45,575 bases of DNA from Alphaproteobacteria bacterium. Its GTDB lineage: Bacteria > Pseudomonadota > Alphaproteobacteria > MPNO01 > UBA2964. Location: contig WHUE01000022.1 of the NCBI GenBank assembly GCA_009377375.1, forward strand, positions 1 to 45,575. Direction: 5' to 3'. Of the stretch, positions 37,742 to 45,575 are shown in pieces (position 1 is the first letter of the stretch; every line of letters begins with the position of its first letter). A program made the translations under genes and the position numbers. Below the pieces are notes generated by a model. The model searched no databases and had not been told where the DNA came from. It saw only the letters and a list, made by a program, of their open reading frames with translations.

Positions 37742-38836
37742 ATGGTGTTCGCAAACGGAAGCCGGGCCGGCGGGCTGACGCTGGGCGCGGCGGCGGTAAT
37801 CGCCGCGGCGGCCTGGACGCCCGCCCAGGCCCAGCAGACCATTTCGCTGACCGCGGTCGACGGCTATCCGCCGCGGGCCTTGCAGGTCAAGACCTTCATC
37901 GAGTTCTTCATCCCGGAAACCGCCAAACGGCTCAAGGCCGACGGCGACAAGTACAGGATCAAGTGGAACCAGGCCTGGTCCGGCCAGATCGTCAAGGTCC
38001 GCCACGTGCTGACGGGTATGCAGAAGGGCCTCGGCGACATCGGCGTCGTGACCAGCGTGTTCCACCAGGACAAGGTGCCGATGCAGGCGGTCGCCTATGT
38101 CGCGCCCTTCATCACCTCGGACCCGGTCCTGCTGTCGCGCACGGTCGACGAGCTGGCCGAGGAATTCCCCGAGATGAAGAAGGCGTGGGAAAAGTACAAC
38201 CAGGTGCTGCTCACGAGCTTCTCGGTGATCGATTCCTACCAGATGTTCTTCAACAAGAAGATCACCAGGATCGAGGAATTCAAAGGGCTCAAGATCGCGG
38301 GCGCCGGGATCAACATGCGCTACCTGACCGGCACCGGGGCGACGCCGGTGATCGGGTCGATGGTCAATTACTACAGCCAGTTCAAGACCGGCGCGATCGA
38401 CGGTTCGATGCTGTGGACCGACGCCGCCGTGGCGTTCAAGCTGGTGGACAGCGGCGCCAAGTACATGCTCAGGGCCGAAATCGGCACCGCCAACTCCAAG
38501 GCGCTGACGATGAACATGGACACATACAAGAAGCTGCCCCAGGCGGTGCGGAAGGTGATTCACGAGGTCTCCTACGCCTATCGCGACTACACCGCCAAGG
38601 CCGCCATCGCGGACTCCGACAGGGCCTATGCGAACTTCAAGAAGAAGGGTGGCGAGGTCATCGACATGTCCGAGGAGGCGCGTGCGGCCTGGATAAAATC
38701 CATGCCCAATATCGGCAAGGACTGGGCCCAGGGGCTCGACAAGGACGGGCTGCCCGGGACCAAGTTGCTGGCCGCCTTCATGGACAAGATGCGGGCCGCG
38801 AAACAGCCGATCGTCCGCCAGTGGGACAAGGAGTAG
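37742..38836 (+). CDS. dctP: TRAP transporter periplasmic solute-binding subunit (DctP)
   Basis: A 364-residue secreted protein. A signal peptide covers about residues 1-32, ending AQA-QQT. The mature protein shows the DctP pattern: LKADGDKYRIKWNQAWSGQI, HVLTGMQKGLGDIGVVTSVF, FFNKKITRIEEFKGLKIAGA (the hinge and helix after the ligand loop) and GATPVIGSMVNYYSQFKTGA. It is a secondary high-affinity carboxylate uptake system with DctQ and DctM, whose genes follow at 6- and 12-bp gaps. The operon continues with an intradiol dioxygenase and malonyl-CoA decarboxylase, so an aromatic or dicarboxylic acid ligand is plausible. AGGAGGGGAG ribosome site is very strong. Confidence 0.92.
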   Translation: MVFANGSRAGGLTLGAAAVIAAAAWTPAQAQQTISLTAVDGYPPRALQVKTFIEFFIPETAKRLKADGDKYRIKWNQAWSGQIVKVRHVLTGMQKGLGDIGVVTSVFHQDKVPMQAVAYVAPFITSDPVLLSRTVDELAEEFPEMKKAWEKYNQVLLTSFSVIDSYQMFFNKKITRIEEFKGLKIAGAGINMRYLTGTGATPVIGSMVNYYSQFKTGAIDGSMLWTDAAVAFKLVDSGAKYMLRAEIGTANSKALTMNMDTYKKLPQAVRKVIHEVSYAYRDYTAKAAIADSDRAYANFKKKGGEVIDMSEEARAAWIKSMPNIGKDWAQGLDKDGLPGTKLLAAFMDKMRAAKQPIVRQWDKE

Positions 38837-38842
38837 CGGCGG

Positions 38843-39391
38843 TTGCCGGATAACGGCGTGGCGGACGGAGCGGAGCGCCGGCGCAGCGCCCCGCTCCGCG
38901 CCTTCGGCGGACTCGTCGGCGGCATGAACGCGGCAGGAACCTGCTGGATCGTGGTCCTGATGGTGCTGATCAACATCGAGGCCATCGGGCGGTCGGCCTT
39001 CAATACCCCCATCATCGGCGTGATCGAGATGATCGAGATCTCGATCGTCGGCATCGTGTTCCTGCAGCTGGCCGACAGCCTGCGCCGGGGCGTGCTGACG
39101 CGGTCCGACGGGCTGTTCAACCAGGTCATGGCGCGCAATCCGGCGGCCGGCCATGTGATGGGAATCGTCACGTCCGCTCTGGGCGCCGGCTTCATGGGGC
39201 TGGTGCTCACCGGCAGCGTCCCGTTCTTCGTCGATGCGTGGCAGCAGAACTACTATATCGGGGTCGAAGGGATGTTCACCGCGCCGGTCTGGCCGATCGC
39301 GCTGATCATCGTCGTGGCAATCACGGTCACGATGATCCAGTTCCTGATCGATCTGGCGGATCACCTCCGCCCGCTCATCGGCCGCGGCTAG
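38843..39391 (+). CDS. dctQ: TRAP transporter small permease subunit (DctQ)
   Basis: A 182-residue protein starting at TTG (38843), 6 bp after dctP; the ribosome site AAGGAG overlaps the dctP stop. It has four hydrophobic segments, the usual number, at about residues 30-50, 58-78, 100-130 and 148-172. The N-terminal charged part (about residues 1-20) is unusually arginine-rich. EMIEISIVGIVFLQLADSLR carries the acidic residues of helix 2 that are typical of DctQ. It works with DctM to form the membrane part of the transporter. Small DctQ sequences are poorly conserved, so identification leans on position. Confidence 0.87.
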   Translation: MPDNGVADGAERRRSAPLRAFGGLVGGMNAAGTCWIVVLMVLINIEAIGRSAFNTPIIGVIEMIEISIVGIVFLQLADSLRRGVLTRSDGLFNQVMARNPAAGHVMGIVTSALGAGFMGLVLTGSVPFFVDAWQQNYYIGVEGMFTAPVWPIALIIVVAITVTMIQFLIDLADHLRPLIGRG

Positions 39392-39403
39392 AGGTCGCGC
39401 CAT

Positions 39404-40723
39404 ATGACGGTGGGCGTGGAAGTCGGAATCGCATCCGTCATCGTCATCCTGGTTCTGATCTATGCCGGCGTCCACGTCGCGGTGGCGCTCGGGCTGGTTT
39501 CGTTCATCGGCGTCTGGGTCTATCGCGATTCCATGGAGGTCGCCATCAGCCTGCTGGCGGCCGCCACGCACGACACCATCGCCCACGCCGTATTCGCCAA
39601 CGTGCCGCTGTTCGCGCTGATGGGCATCGTTTCCAGCGAGATCGGCCTGGGAGCGGACGTCTACCGCGTCGCCGACCAGATATTCCGCCGGATCCGGGGC
39701 GGGCTGGGTATGGCCACGGTCGCCGCCAACGCGCTGTTCGCCTCGATCACCGGCTCGTCCATCGCCTCGGCCTCGGTGTTCACCCGCATCGCGGTGCCGG
39801 AGATGCTGACCTTCGGCTACACAAGGCAGTTCTCGGTCGGCGTGGTCGCGGGCAGTTCGGTTCTCGGCATGCTGATCCCGCCCTCCGCCATGCTGATCAT
39901 CTACGCCATCGTCGCCGAGCAGTCGGTGGGCGAGATGTTCATAGCCGGCTTCATCCCGGGCATCCTGCTGGCCGTCGCCTACGTGCTCGGCATCCTGCTG
40001 ATGAGCTACGTCTACCCGAAGTTCATCGGTGACGCGGTCAACCGGACGGCGGCGGTCGTGGAAGGCCGGATGGGCCTGTGGGACATGGTGAAGCTGATGA
40101 TGCCGGTGGGGGCGCTGGTGGTGCTGGTGCTCGGCGGTATCTATTCCGGCTGGTTCTCGCCCGAAGAGGCCGGCGCCGCAGGCTCCGCCGGTGCGCTGCT
40201 GGTCGGGATCGTCAAGCGGCGGCTGACCTGGCAGGGGCTGTGGCGGGTGCTGGTGGAGACCGGCCACATCACCGCCGCGATCCTGTTCCTGATCATCTCG
40301 GCGAGCATGTACAGCCGCATGCTCGGCGTGGCCGGGCTGCCGACGCTGTTCAGCGAGTGGCTGATCGACATGGATCTCGGCATGGCCTGGCTGATGGTGA
40401 TCTACGTCATCCTGATGGTGCTGCTGGGCACCATCATCGAAACCGCATCGATCATCCTGATCGTGGTGCCGCTGTTCCTCAGCGCGGTCGAGGTGCTGGG
40501 GGGCGATCTGGTGTGGTTCGGCATCGTCACCGTGATCGGCGCCGAGATCGGGCTGCTGACCCCGCCGCTGGGCATTTCCTGCTTCACCATCAAGAGCACC
40601 CTGCGCGACCCGTCGATCACGCTGTCGCACATCTTTTCCGGCGCCTTCCCCTTCGCCGTGATCATGCTGCTGGTGCTGATCCTGATTATCGTCTTCCCGC
40701 CGCTCAGCCTGTCGCTGCTCTGA
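39404..40723 (+). CDS. dctM: TRAP transporter large permease subunit (DctM)
   Basis: A 439-residue membrane protein with about twelve helices. It has the family landmarks VPLFALMGIVSSEIGLGADV, NALFASITGSSIASASVFTR (helix pair with TGSS), and SSVLGMLIPPSAMLIIYAIV. The C-terminal half repeats them as TIIETASIILIVVPLFLSAV and EIGLLTPPLGISCFTIKSTL. DctM forms the sodium- or proton-coupled channel. It starts 12 bp after dctQ and ends 20 bp before the intradiol dioxygenase gene, which puts the uptake system and a ring-cleavage enzyme in one transcript. Confidence 0.94.
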   Translation: MTVGVEVGIASVIVILVLIYAGVHVAVALGLVSFIGVWVYRDSMEVAISLLAAATHDTIAHAVFANVPLFALMGIVSSEIGLGADVYRVADQIFRRIRGGLGMATVAANALFASITGSSIASASVFTRIAVPEMLTFGYTRQFSVGVVAGSSVLGMLIPPSAMLIIYAIVAEQSVGEMFIAGFIPGILLAVAYVLGILLMSYVYPKFIGDAVNRTAAVVEGRMGLWDMVKLMMPVGALVVLVLGGIYSGWFSPEEAGAAGSAGALLVGIVKRRLTWQGLWRVLVETGHITAAILFLIISASMYSRMLGVAGLPTLFSEWLIDMDLGMAWLMVIYVILMVLLGTIIETASIILIVVPLFLSAVEVLGGDLVWFGIVTVIGAEIGLLTPPLGISCFTIKSTLRDPSITLSHIFSGAFPFAVIMLLVLILIIVFPPLSLSLL

Positions 40724-40743
40724 CAGCCCGGGAGACGCCGAGC

Positions 40744-41601
40744 ATGAGAGACGTCGACGAAAGGACCATAACGGACGCCGTCATTCGGGCGATGGCCGAC
40801 GGCGGCGACGAACGGCTGCGCTCGGTGCTGGCCGCGCTGGTCCGCCATCTGCACGATTTCGCGCGCGAGGTGGAGTTGACGCCGGCGGAATGGATGGCGG
40901 CGATCGGCTTTCTGACCCGCACCGGCCACAAATCCTCGGACACGCGGCAGGAATTCATCCTGCTGTCGGACACGCTGGGCCTGTCGTCGCTGGTCGACCT
41001 GATCGCGGGTCGCGGCGGAGAGGCCGCGACCGAGGCCAGCAACCTGGGCCCGTTCTATATCGAGGGCGCGCCGATGCTGCCGGTCGGCGGCGACCTGATC
41101 CGCGGCAACGAGGGCCAGCCGGGGGTCGTCCGCGGCCGCGTGCTGGACGAGGCCGGCAAGCCGGTCGCGGGCGTAACGCTCGACATCTGGCAGAACGCGG
41201 CGAACGGCTTCTATTCGAACGAGGACCCGGACCAGGACGACATGAACCTGCGCTGCCGCATGGTCACCGGGGCGGACGGAGCCTACGCCTTCACCACCAT
41301 TCGCCCGACCCCCTACACCGTGCCGTATGACGGGCCGGTGGGGGAGATGCTGCGGGCTACGGGCCGGCACGCCTGGCGGCCGGCGCATCTGCACTTCCGC
41401 CTCGCGGCCGACGGCTTCGCCGATCTGGTGACGGAAATCTTCCCCGAGGACGACCGCTATGTCGACGAGGACGCGGTCTTCGGGGTGCGCCGTTCGCTGG
41501 CGGTCCCGTTCCCGCCCGCAGACAAGGCGACGGCCGCCCGGTGGAAACTTTCCCCGCCCTGCTTCGACCTCGTGTACGATTTTCGTCTGCGCCGCGCCTG
41601 A
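40744..41601 (+). CDS. Intradiol ring-cleavage dioxygenase (hydroxyquinol/catechol 1,2-dioxygenase type)
   Basis: A 285-residue non-heme Fe(III) dioxygenase, the expected length. The N-terminal helical linker domain (about 1-95; MRDVDERTITDAVIRAMADG) has the pattern of hydroxyquinol and catechol 1,2-dioxygenases. The catalytic domain begins ATEASNLGPFYIEGAPML and contains GVTLDIWQNAANGFYSNEDP, TPYTVPYDGPVGEML and RHAWRPAHLHFRLAADGF; the family's iron-binding tyrosines and histidines lie in the last two segments. It opens a catechol- or hydroxyquinol-type ring between the hydroxyls, giving a muconate or maleylacetate product. I lean to hydroxyquinol because of the PYDGPVGEM segment, but this is not decisive. 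It follows dctM by 20 bp. Confidence 0.88.
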   Translation: MRDVDERTITDAVIRAMADGGDERLRSVLAALVRHLHDFAREVELTPAEWMAAIGFLTRTGHKSSDTRQEFILLSDTLGLSSLVDLIAGRGGEAATEASNLGPFYIEGAPMLPVGGDLIRGNEGQPGVVRGRVLDEAGKPVAGVTLDIWQNAANGFYSNEDPDQDDMNLRCRMVTGADGAYAFTTIRPTPYTVPYDGPVGEMLRATGRHAWRPAHLHFRLAADGFADLVTEIFPEDDRYVDEDAVFGVRRSLAVPFPPADKATAARWKLSPPCFDLVYDFRLRRA

Positions 41602-41645
41602 TATACTACCCGCACGCCTCGCCGCAGCCCATATAGAGGAACGTC

Positions 41646-42968
41646 ATGGGTCGCATCTGGATGAGCCAAATGATGGGCGCCATCGCCGATCTGGGGCTGC
41701 CCTTCTTCGACCGGCCTGCCCGGCTGCCGCCGGTGGAGACGGCGCGCAAGCTGTGCCACGACCTGTTGTCGGACCACGGCGAGGCGTCCGGCACGGCGCT
41801 GGCGCGCGAGGTGATCGCGCTCTATCGCGAGCTGCAGCCGGAAGACCGCGTCCACTTCATCGAGATGCTGGCGGAGGATTTCGCCCCGGACACCACGGCT
41901 CTTCGGGCGGCGGCGGAGTGCTGGCTGGGCAATCCGGATCAGTCGAACTACCTCGCCCTGATGCGCGCCGTGGACTCGCCGCGCCAGGAGCTGCTGCGCC
42001 GGATGAACATGGCGCCTGGCGCGACCGGGGTGATCGTCGGCATGCGCGAGACGCTGCTCGACCTGCTGCCGGCGCACCCCGAGCTGCGCACGCTGGACGC
42101 GGACTTCCGCCACCTGTTCGAGTCCTGGTTCAATCGCGGGTTCCTGCAGTTCGAGCGAATCGACTGGCGCACCGCCGCCGCCGTGCTGGAAAAGCTGATC
42201 GCCTACGAGGCGGTGCACGAGATTCGCGGGTGGAGCGATCTGCGCCGCCGGCTGGCCGACGACCGCCGCTGCTTCGCCTTCTTCCATCCCGCCCTGACCG
42301 ACGAGCCGCTTATTTTCGTCGAGGTCGCGCTGACCCAGGGTATCGCCCAGCAGATCCAGCCGCTGCTCGACAGCCCGCCCCAGAAGCTGGACGACGTCGC
42401 CCCCGACACCGCGGTCTTCTATTCCATCAGCAACTGCCAGGCGGGGCTGGCCGGCATCTCGTTCGGCAATTTCCTGCTCAAGCAGGTCGTGGACGCGCTG
42501 CGGACCGAGCTGCCGGACATCAAGAACTTCGTCACGCTGTCGCCGATGCCCAATTTCTGCCGCTGGATCTCGGGACTCAACGGCATGGACGGCGCTGACG
42601 CGCCGGACTGGCTGGGCGAGGACGACCGTGCTGCGCTGACCGAGCCCGACTGGCAGATCGACGAGGCCGTGCGGGCGGCCAACCAGAAAGTCCTGATGAA
42701 GCTCGCCGCGCACTACCTGGCCCGCGCCGGACGGAAAGGCCGGCCGGCCGATCCGGTGGCCCGGTTCCACCTCGGCAACGGCGCCTCCATCGAGCAGATC
42801 AACTGGGCCGGCGACCTGTCCGAGAAAGGGCTGCGCCAGTCGGCGGGGCTGATGGTCAATTACCGGTACGATTCGGCGTCCATCGTCGCCAACCACGAAG
42901 CCTTCGCCAGCGAGGGCGAAATTGCGGTCTCGTCCAGGGTCCGCTCGCTGCTCAACGGCCGGAAGTAG
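41646..42968 (+). CDS. Malonyl-CoA decarboxylase
   Basis: A 440-residue protein similar throughout to bacterial malonyl-CoA decarboxylase. The N-terminal helical domain (about 1-160) begins with LGLPFFDRPARLPPVETARK. The catalytic domain has CFAFFHPALTDEPLIFVEVA, YSISNCQAGLAGISFGNFLL, FVTLSPMPNFCRWISGLNG, the VARFHLGNGASIEQINWAGD segment with the likely catalytic histidine, and GLMVNYRYDSASIVANHEAF. It converts malonyl-CoA to acetyl-CoA and CO2. It follows the ring-cleavage gene by 44 bp and ends 8 bp before the convergent MetE-core gene. Its presence in a TRAP/dioxygenase operon suggests the imported compound is degraded to malonyl-CoA or malonate; that is inference. Confidence 0.93.
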   Translation: MGRIWMSQMMGAIADLGLPFFDRPARLPPVETARKLCHDLLSDHGEASGTALAREVIALYRELQPEDRVHFIEMLAEDFAPDTTALRAAAECWLGNPDQSNYLALMRAVDSPRQELLRRMNMAPGATGVIVGMRETLLDLLPAHPELRTLDADFRHLFESWFNRGFLQFERIDWRTAAAVLEKLIAYEAVHEIRGWSDLRRRLADDRRCFAFFHPALTDEPLIFVEVALTQGIAQQIQPLLDSPPQKLDDVAPDTAVFYSISNCQAGLAGISFGNFLLKQVVDALRTELPDIKNFVTLSPMPNFCRWISGLNGMDGADAPDWLGEDDRAALTEPDWQIDEAVRAANQKVLMKLAAHYLARAGRKGRPADPVARFHLGNGASIEQINWAGDLSEKGLRQSAGLMVNYRYDSASIVANHEAFASEGEIAVSSRVRSLLNGRK

Positions 42969-42976
42969 GGCGCTCC

Positions 42977-44131
42977 TTACGCGCTGCCCCAGACCTCGTC
43001 TGCGATCCCGACGATCATCTCCATCTTGCGGCGCTGGTCGTCGAAGCTGACCGGGTTGCCGCGCGCCGCGCTGGCGAAGCCGCATTGCGGGCTGAGCGCC
43101 AGGTTCTCCAGCGGCACGAATTTCGACGCTTCGTCGATGCGCTTCAGGATCACGTCCCTGGGGTCGTTCTCCGGAGTCTTGGTCGTCACCAGCCCGAGCA
43201 CGATCACCTTGTCCTTCGGCGCGAGGCGCAGCGGCTGGAAGTCGCCCGCGCGGGGGCTGTCGTATTCCATGAAATAGGCGTCGACGTCGAACTCGTTGAA
43301 CAGCACGTCGGCGATGAAATCGTATGAGCCTTCCGCCAGCCACGCCCCGGCGCTGTTGCCGCGGCACATGTGCATGCTCACCGTCACGTCGCCGCGGTCG
43401 CGCGTCGCCCCGCTGACCAGACGCGCCTGAAGCCGGAGTTGCTCTTCCGGCTCCATTCCCTTGTTGCGCGCGAGCTGCTGGAACTTCGGGTCGCAGATCA
43501 GCGCGGCGTCGGTGTTGTCGATCTGCACGTAGCGGCAGCCGGCCGCCGCCAGCCCGGCGATTTCCGCGCGGTACACGGCGCAGAGATCCTCGTAGAACGC
43601 CTCGATGTCGGGATAGGCTTCCGTGCTGACCGTCTCGCGCCCGCCGCGCACGTAGACGATGGAGGGGGACGGCATGGTCACCTTCGGCGTGCGGTCGGTC
43701 AGCGCGTTGACGAACTCGAACTCCTTGAGCACCAGCCCGCCTTCCGGGCGCTTCAGCTTTGCGTCGGTATGGGCGAGCGGCGGGCGGAAGCCGGTATTGG
43801 CGAAGGTGGCGTCGTAGGATTCCGCCTGCGGGCGCATCTCCACGCCCTCGATGCGCGACGCGACGTCATAGGCCCAGGATCCCCGGCGGTACTCGCCGTC
43901 GGTGATCGATTGCAGCCCGATCTCCTCCTCGAACGCGACCAGCTCGCGGATGCATTCGTCCTCGACCTTGCGCAGCTCGTCGACCGACAGCGCCCCGCCG
44001 CCTTCCTTGCGCGGCGTGGAATCCAGCTCGAACCCCGCCCGGCTGCGCGCGTCCTTCAGCCGTTCGGGACGCAGGAAGCTGCCGACGTGATCGGCGCGAA
44101 AGGGCGGGTTCAGTTTCTTCGGCTTGGCCAT
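42977..44131 (-). CDS. MetE-core family zinc methyltransferase-like protein, paralogue 2
   Basis: A 384-residue protein containing only the C-terminal barrel of cobalamin-independent methionine synthase. It starts with FRADHVGSFLRPERLKDAR. Zinc ligands are intact at H254 and C256 (SMHMCRGN), E289 (YFMEYDSPRAGD) and C350 (SPQCGFAS). It is close to its neighbour at 44169 (both have EDEC, TDGE-RR-SW and LFNE-DVD-YF-EYD), so the two arose by tandem duplication. The missing N-terminal half of MetE is normal for this family; such proteins may use a different methyl donor or a different thiol acceptor. It runs convergent to the malonyl-CoA decarboxylase gene and is probably co-transcribed with the neighbour. 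Substrate unknown. Confidence 0.85.
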   Translation of the reverse strand: MAKPKKLNPPFRADHVGSFLRPERLKDARSRAGFELDSTPRKEGGGALSVDELRKVEDECIRELVAFEEEIGLQSITDGEYRRGSWAYDVASRIEGVEMRPQAESYDATFANTGFRPPLAHTDAKLKRPEGGLVLKEFEFVNALTDRTPKVTMPSPSIVYVRGGRETVSTEAYPDIEAFYEDLCAVYRAEIAGLAAAGCRYVQIDNTDAALICDPKFQQLARNKGMEPEEQLRLQARLVSGATRDRGDVTVSMHMCRGNSAGAWLAEGSYDFIADVLFNEFDVDAYFMEYDSPRAGDFQPLRLAPKDKVIVLGLVTTKTPENDPRDVILKRIDEASKFVPLENLALSPQCGFASAARGNPVSFDDQRRKMEMIVGIADEVWGSA

Positions 44132-44168
44132 GTGTGTTTTCCTGTGTCTTTCTGCGTTTATTCCGGGC

Positions 44169-45320
44169 TCAGGCGTCGGTCCAGACCTCCGAGGCGGTCT
44201 CCACGATCAGCGACAACTTCGCCTTCTCGTCGTCCTCGCCCAGCGGGTTGCCCTTCACCGAGGAGGCGAAGCCGCACTGGGTGGTGAGCGAAAGCCGCTC
44301 CAGCGGCGCGAACCTGGTCGCCGCCTCGATGCGGCGCTTCAGCTCATCCTTGTCCTCCATCTTCGGCGTCTTGGTGGAGACCATGCCGAGCGCCGCCACC
44401 TTGCCCTCCGGCACGAAGCGCAGCGGCTCGAACCCGCCCGCGCGCTCGGTGTCGTATTCGAGGAAGTAGCCGTCGACATCGATCTCGTTGAACAGCACCT
44501 CGGCGACAGGATCGTACCCGCCGGTGGCGGCCCACAGCCCCTCACGGTTGCCGCGGCACTGGTGCATCGTGACCGTCAGGTCCTTCGGCCGGCCCTCCAG
44601 CACCTGGTTGACCCGCTTCGCGTATTCGCGGAGCATTTCCAGCGGCTCGCGCCCCCAGGACCGGAAAACCGGTGCGTAGTCAGGGTCGCAGATGAAGGGG
44701 ATGGCGACATCGTCGAGCTGGATGTAGCGCGCGCCCACGTCCGTCAGCGCCTTGATCTCCTGCCGGTACGCGGCCACCAGGTCCTCCCAGAATTCCTCGG
44801 AGCTCGAATAGTGCGGCGAGGCCTCGATGGCGGCTTCACCGCCCATGAAGCAGTGAATCTCCAGCGGGGCCGGGATCGTCACCTTCGGCATCAGCCTCGT
44901 ATTGTCGCGCAGGAACTCGAAAGCCTTCACGATGGCGCTCGGCTTCCACTTCACCTTGCCGGAAAGATACAGCACCGAGAAATCCTGCTGCTTGCCCTTC
45001 TCGTTCTTCCAGCCGAACGGGGATTCGCCCTGGCGGGTCGCGGAGAACCCTTCCCAGGTCATCGGCAGCTCCAGCCACCAGCTGCGACGGCGGAACTCGC
45101 CGTCCGTGGCGGCCTTGAGCCCCGCCTCCTCCTGCAGCCGGACCACGTCGCGGACGCATTCATCCTCTACCTTCGCCAGATCGGCGTTGCCGTGCGGTCC
45201 GATATTGGTGTCGTCGGTGTCGGGGCCGAGGAAGCGCACCCGCGCGTCCTTCAGCTTCCGGGGCCTGAGCAGGCTGCCGACGTGATCGCCGCGGAACGGC
45301 GGCTTGGTCCTGGCTGTCAT
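44169..45320 (-). CDS. MetE-core family zinc methyltransferase-like protein, paralogue 3
   Basis: A 383-residue protein with the start at MTARTKPPFRGDHVGSLLRP and a GAGGAG site upstream; the frame is open for 15 more codons. The zinc ligands are H253 and C255 (TMHQCRGN), E288 (YFLEYDTERAGG) and C349 (TTQCGFAS). The segment RYIQLDDVAIPFICDP is the barrel strand with the conserved aspartates. It is the first of two tandem copies, 37 bp from the next. It differs from paralogue 2 mainly in the middle (residues 90-140), the region that usually shapes the substrate pocket, so the two may have different substrates. Confidence 0.85.
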   Translation of the reverse strand: MTARTKPPFRGDHVGSLLRPRKLKDARVRFLGPDTDDTNIGPHGNADLAKVEDECVRDVVRLQEEAGLKAATDGEFRRRSWWLELPMTWEGFSATRQGESPFGWKNEKGKQQDFSVLYLSGKVKWKPSAIVKAFEFLRDNTRLMPKVTIPAPLEIHCFMGGEAAIEASPHYSSSEEFWEDLVAAYRQEIKALTDVGARYIQLDDVAIPFICDPDYAPVFRSWGREPLEMLREYAKRVNQVLEGRPKDLTVTMHQCRGNREGLWAATGGYDPVAEVLFNEIDVDGYFLEYDTERAGGFEPLRFVPEGKVAALGMVSTKTPKMEDKDELKRRIEAATRFAPLERLSLTTQCGFASSVKGNPLGEDDEKAKLSLIVETASEVWTDA

Positions 45321-45345
45321 AGAGCGTGTCTCCTCGTATCGGATG

Positions 45346-45575
45346 TCATGAAGCGGCCGCTGCATGGACGCAGGCCGCGTGGGTTTCGAGAACGGAAGCG
45401 AGCCGGGCGGGATCGCCCCGCCCCAGCCCGCATTCGGCGGCGATGCCGGCGACGTCCGCGAGCTCCTCGACGAGAACGGCCAGGTCGTCGGCGGCGAGGG
45501 CGATCGCGTCTCGGCCGGCGGTGGAGCCTTCCCGCCGAACGACTGGTTTCATCCCTGCGGCCCGATCGAGTTCCT
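45346..45575 (-). CDS. C-terminal part of an unidentified protein (cut by window)
   Basis: An open frame runs from the right edge to a TGA at 45346-45348, 25 bp before the MetE-core gene on the same strand. The visible 75 or so residues end LASVLETHAACVHAAAAS. An internal ATG (MKPVVRREG, 45552) could start a 68-residue protein, but the frame stays open upstream, so a longer protein is equally possible. The sequence looks helical and alanine-rich, with no motif I can name. Its position suggests it is the upstream member of the MetE-core operon. Confidence 0.4.
   Translation of the reverse strand, partial: ELDRAAGMKPVVRREGSTAGRDAIALAADDLAVLVEELADVAGIAAECGLGRGDPARLASVLETHAACVHAAAAS

Noticed and set aside
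1..45575. tRNA, rRNA, CRISPR arrays, insertion sequences, integrases, defence islands.
   Set aside because: None seen: no clustered repeats with spacers, no transposase, integrase or nuclease-type proteins among the genes, and intergenic gaps are short.

Overview
This is a high-GC bacterial window packed with complete genes. The gene content is a dense set of catabolic genes: tripartite tricarboxylate transporter (TTT) parts with Bug-type binding proteins, a TRAP transporter, CoxL-type molybdenum hydroxylase subunits, FAD and flavin enzymes, and PEP-CTERM proteins. It best fits a metabolically versatile, free-living proteobacterium, most likely an alphaproteobacterium (Rhodospirillales-like); this is inferred from gene content and style, since no rRNA or other marker is present. 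I saw no tRNA, rRNA, insertion sequence, CRISPR array, prophage or obvious pseudogene. Thirty-seven genes are called, two of them cut by the window edges.

Layout. (1) 1-5805, minus strand: a LysR regulator, a tricarballylate-dehydrogenase-like flavoprotein (TcuA) and a TctC-TctB-TctA transporter, with a GTATACC repeat operator in front of tctC. (2) 6092-11568, plus strand: a second Bug binding protein, a fused TctA-TctB permease, a MetE-core zinc methyltransferase-like protein and a luciferase-like flavin monooxygenase. (3) 11565-21666: a DMT exporter, two unlinked CoxL-type molybdopterin subunits without their small and medium subunits, a ChrA-type transporter, and a two-gene flavoenzyme operon (GMC oxidoreductase plus aromatic-ring monooxygenase). 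(4) 21674-27043: a VOC enzyme and a bicupin protein, divergent from an indolepyruvate ferredoxin oxidoreductase pair (iorA-iorB). (5) 27059-30160: two PEP-CTERM surface or secreted proteins flanking a TauD-like dioxygenase. Each PEP-CTERM gene has a near-consensus sigma-54 promoter and an identical 17-bp upstream element. (6) 30229-37661: an MFS transporter overlapping a LysR gene, then a sulfatase, an orphan Bug protein, an alpha/beta hydrolase, an FAH-family hydrolase and a GlcG/HbpS-like protein, ending in a strong hairpin. (7) 37742-42968: a TRAP transporter (dctPQM) in one tight operon with an intradiol ring-cleavage dioxygenase and malonyl-CoA decarboxylase. (8) 42977-45575, minus strand: two tandem MetE-core paralogues and the end of an unidentified gene.

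How the genes may work together (inference). Most modules pair an uptake system for organic acids with enzymes that oxidise, hydrolyse or open rings of the imported compound: TTT with TcuA, TTT with the LLM and MetE-core enzymes, TRAP with intradiol dioxygenase and malonyl-CoA decarboxylase. The regulatory signal that stands out most is the paired sigma-54 promoter and 17-bp element that should co-regulate the two PEP-CTERM proteins, probably through an enhancer-binding protein encoded elsewhere.
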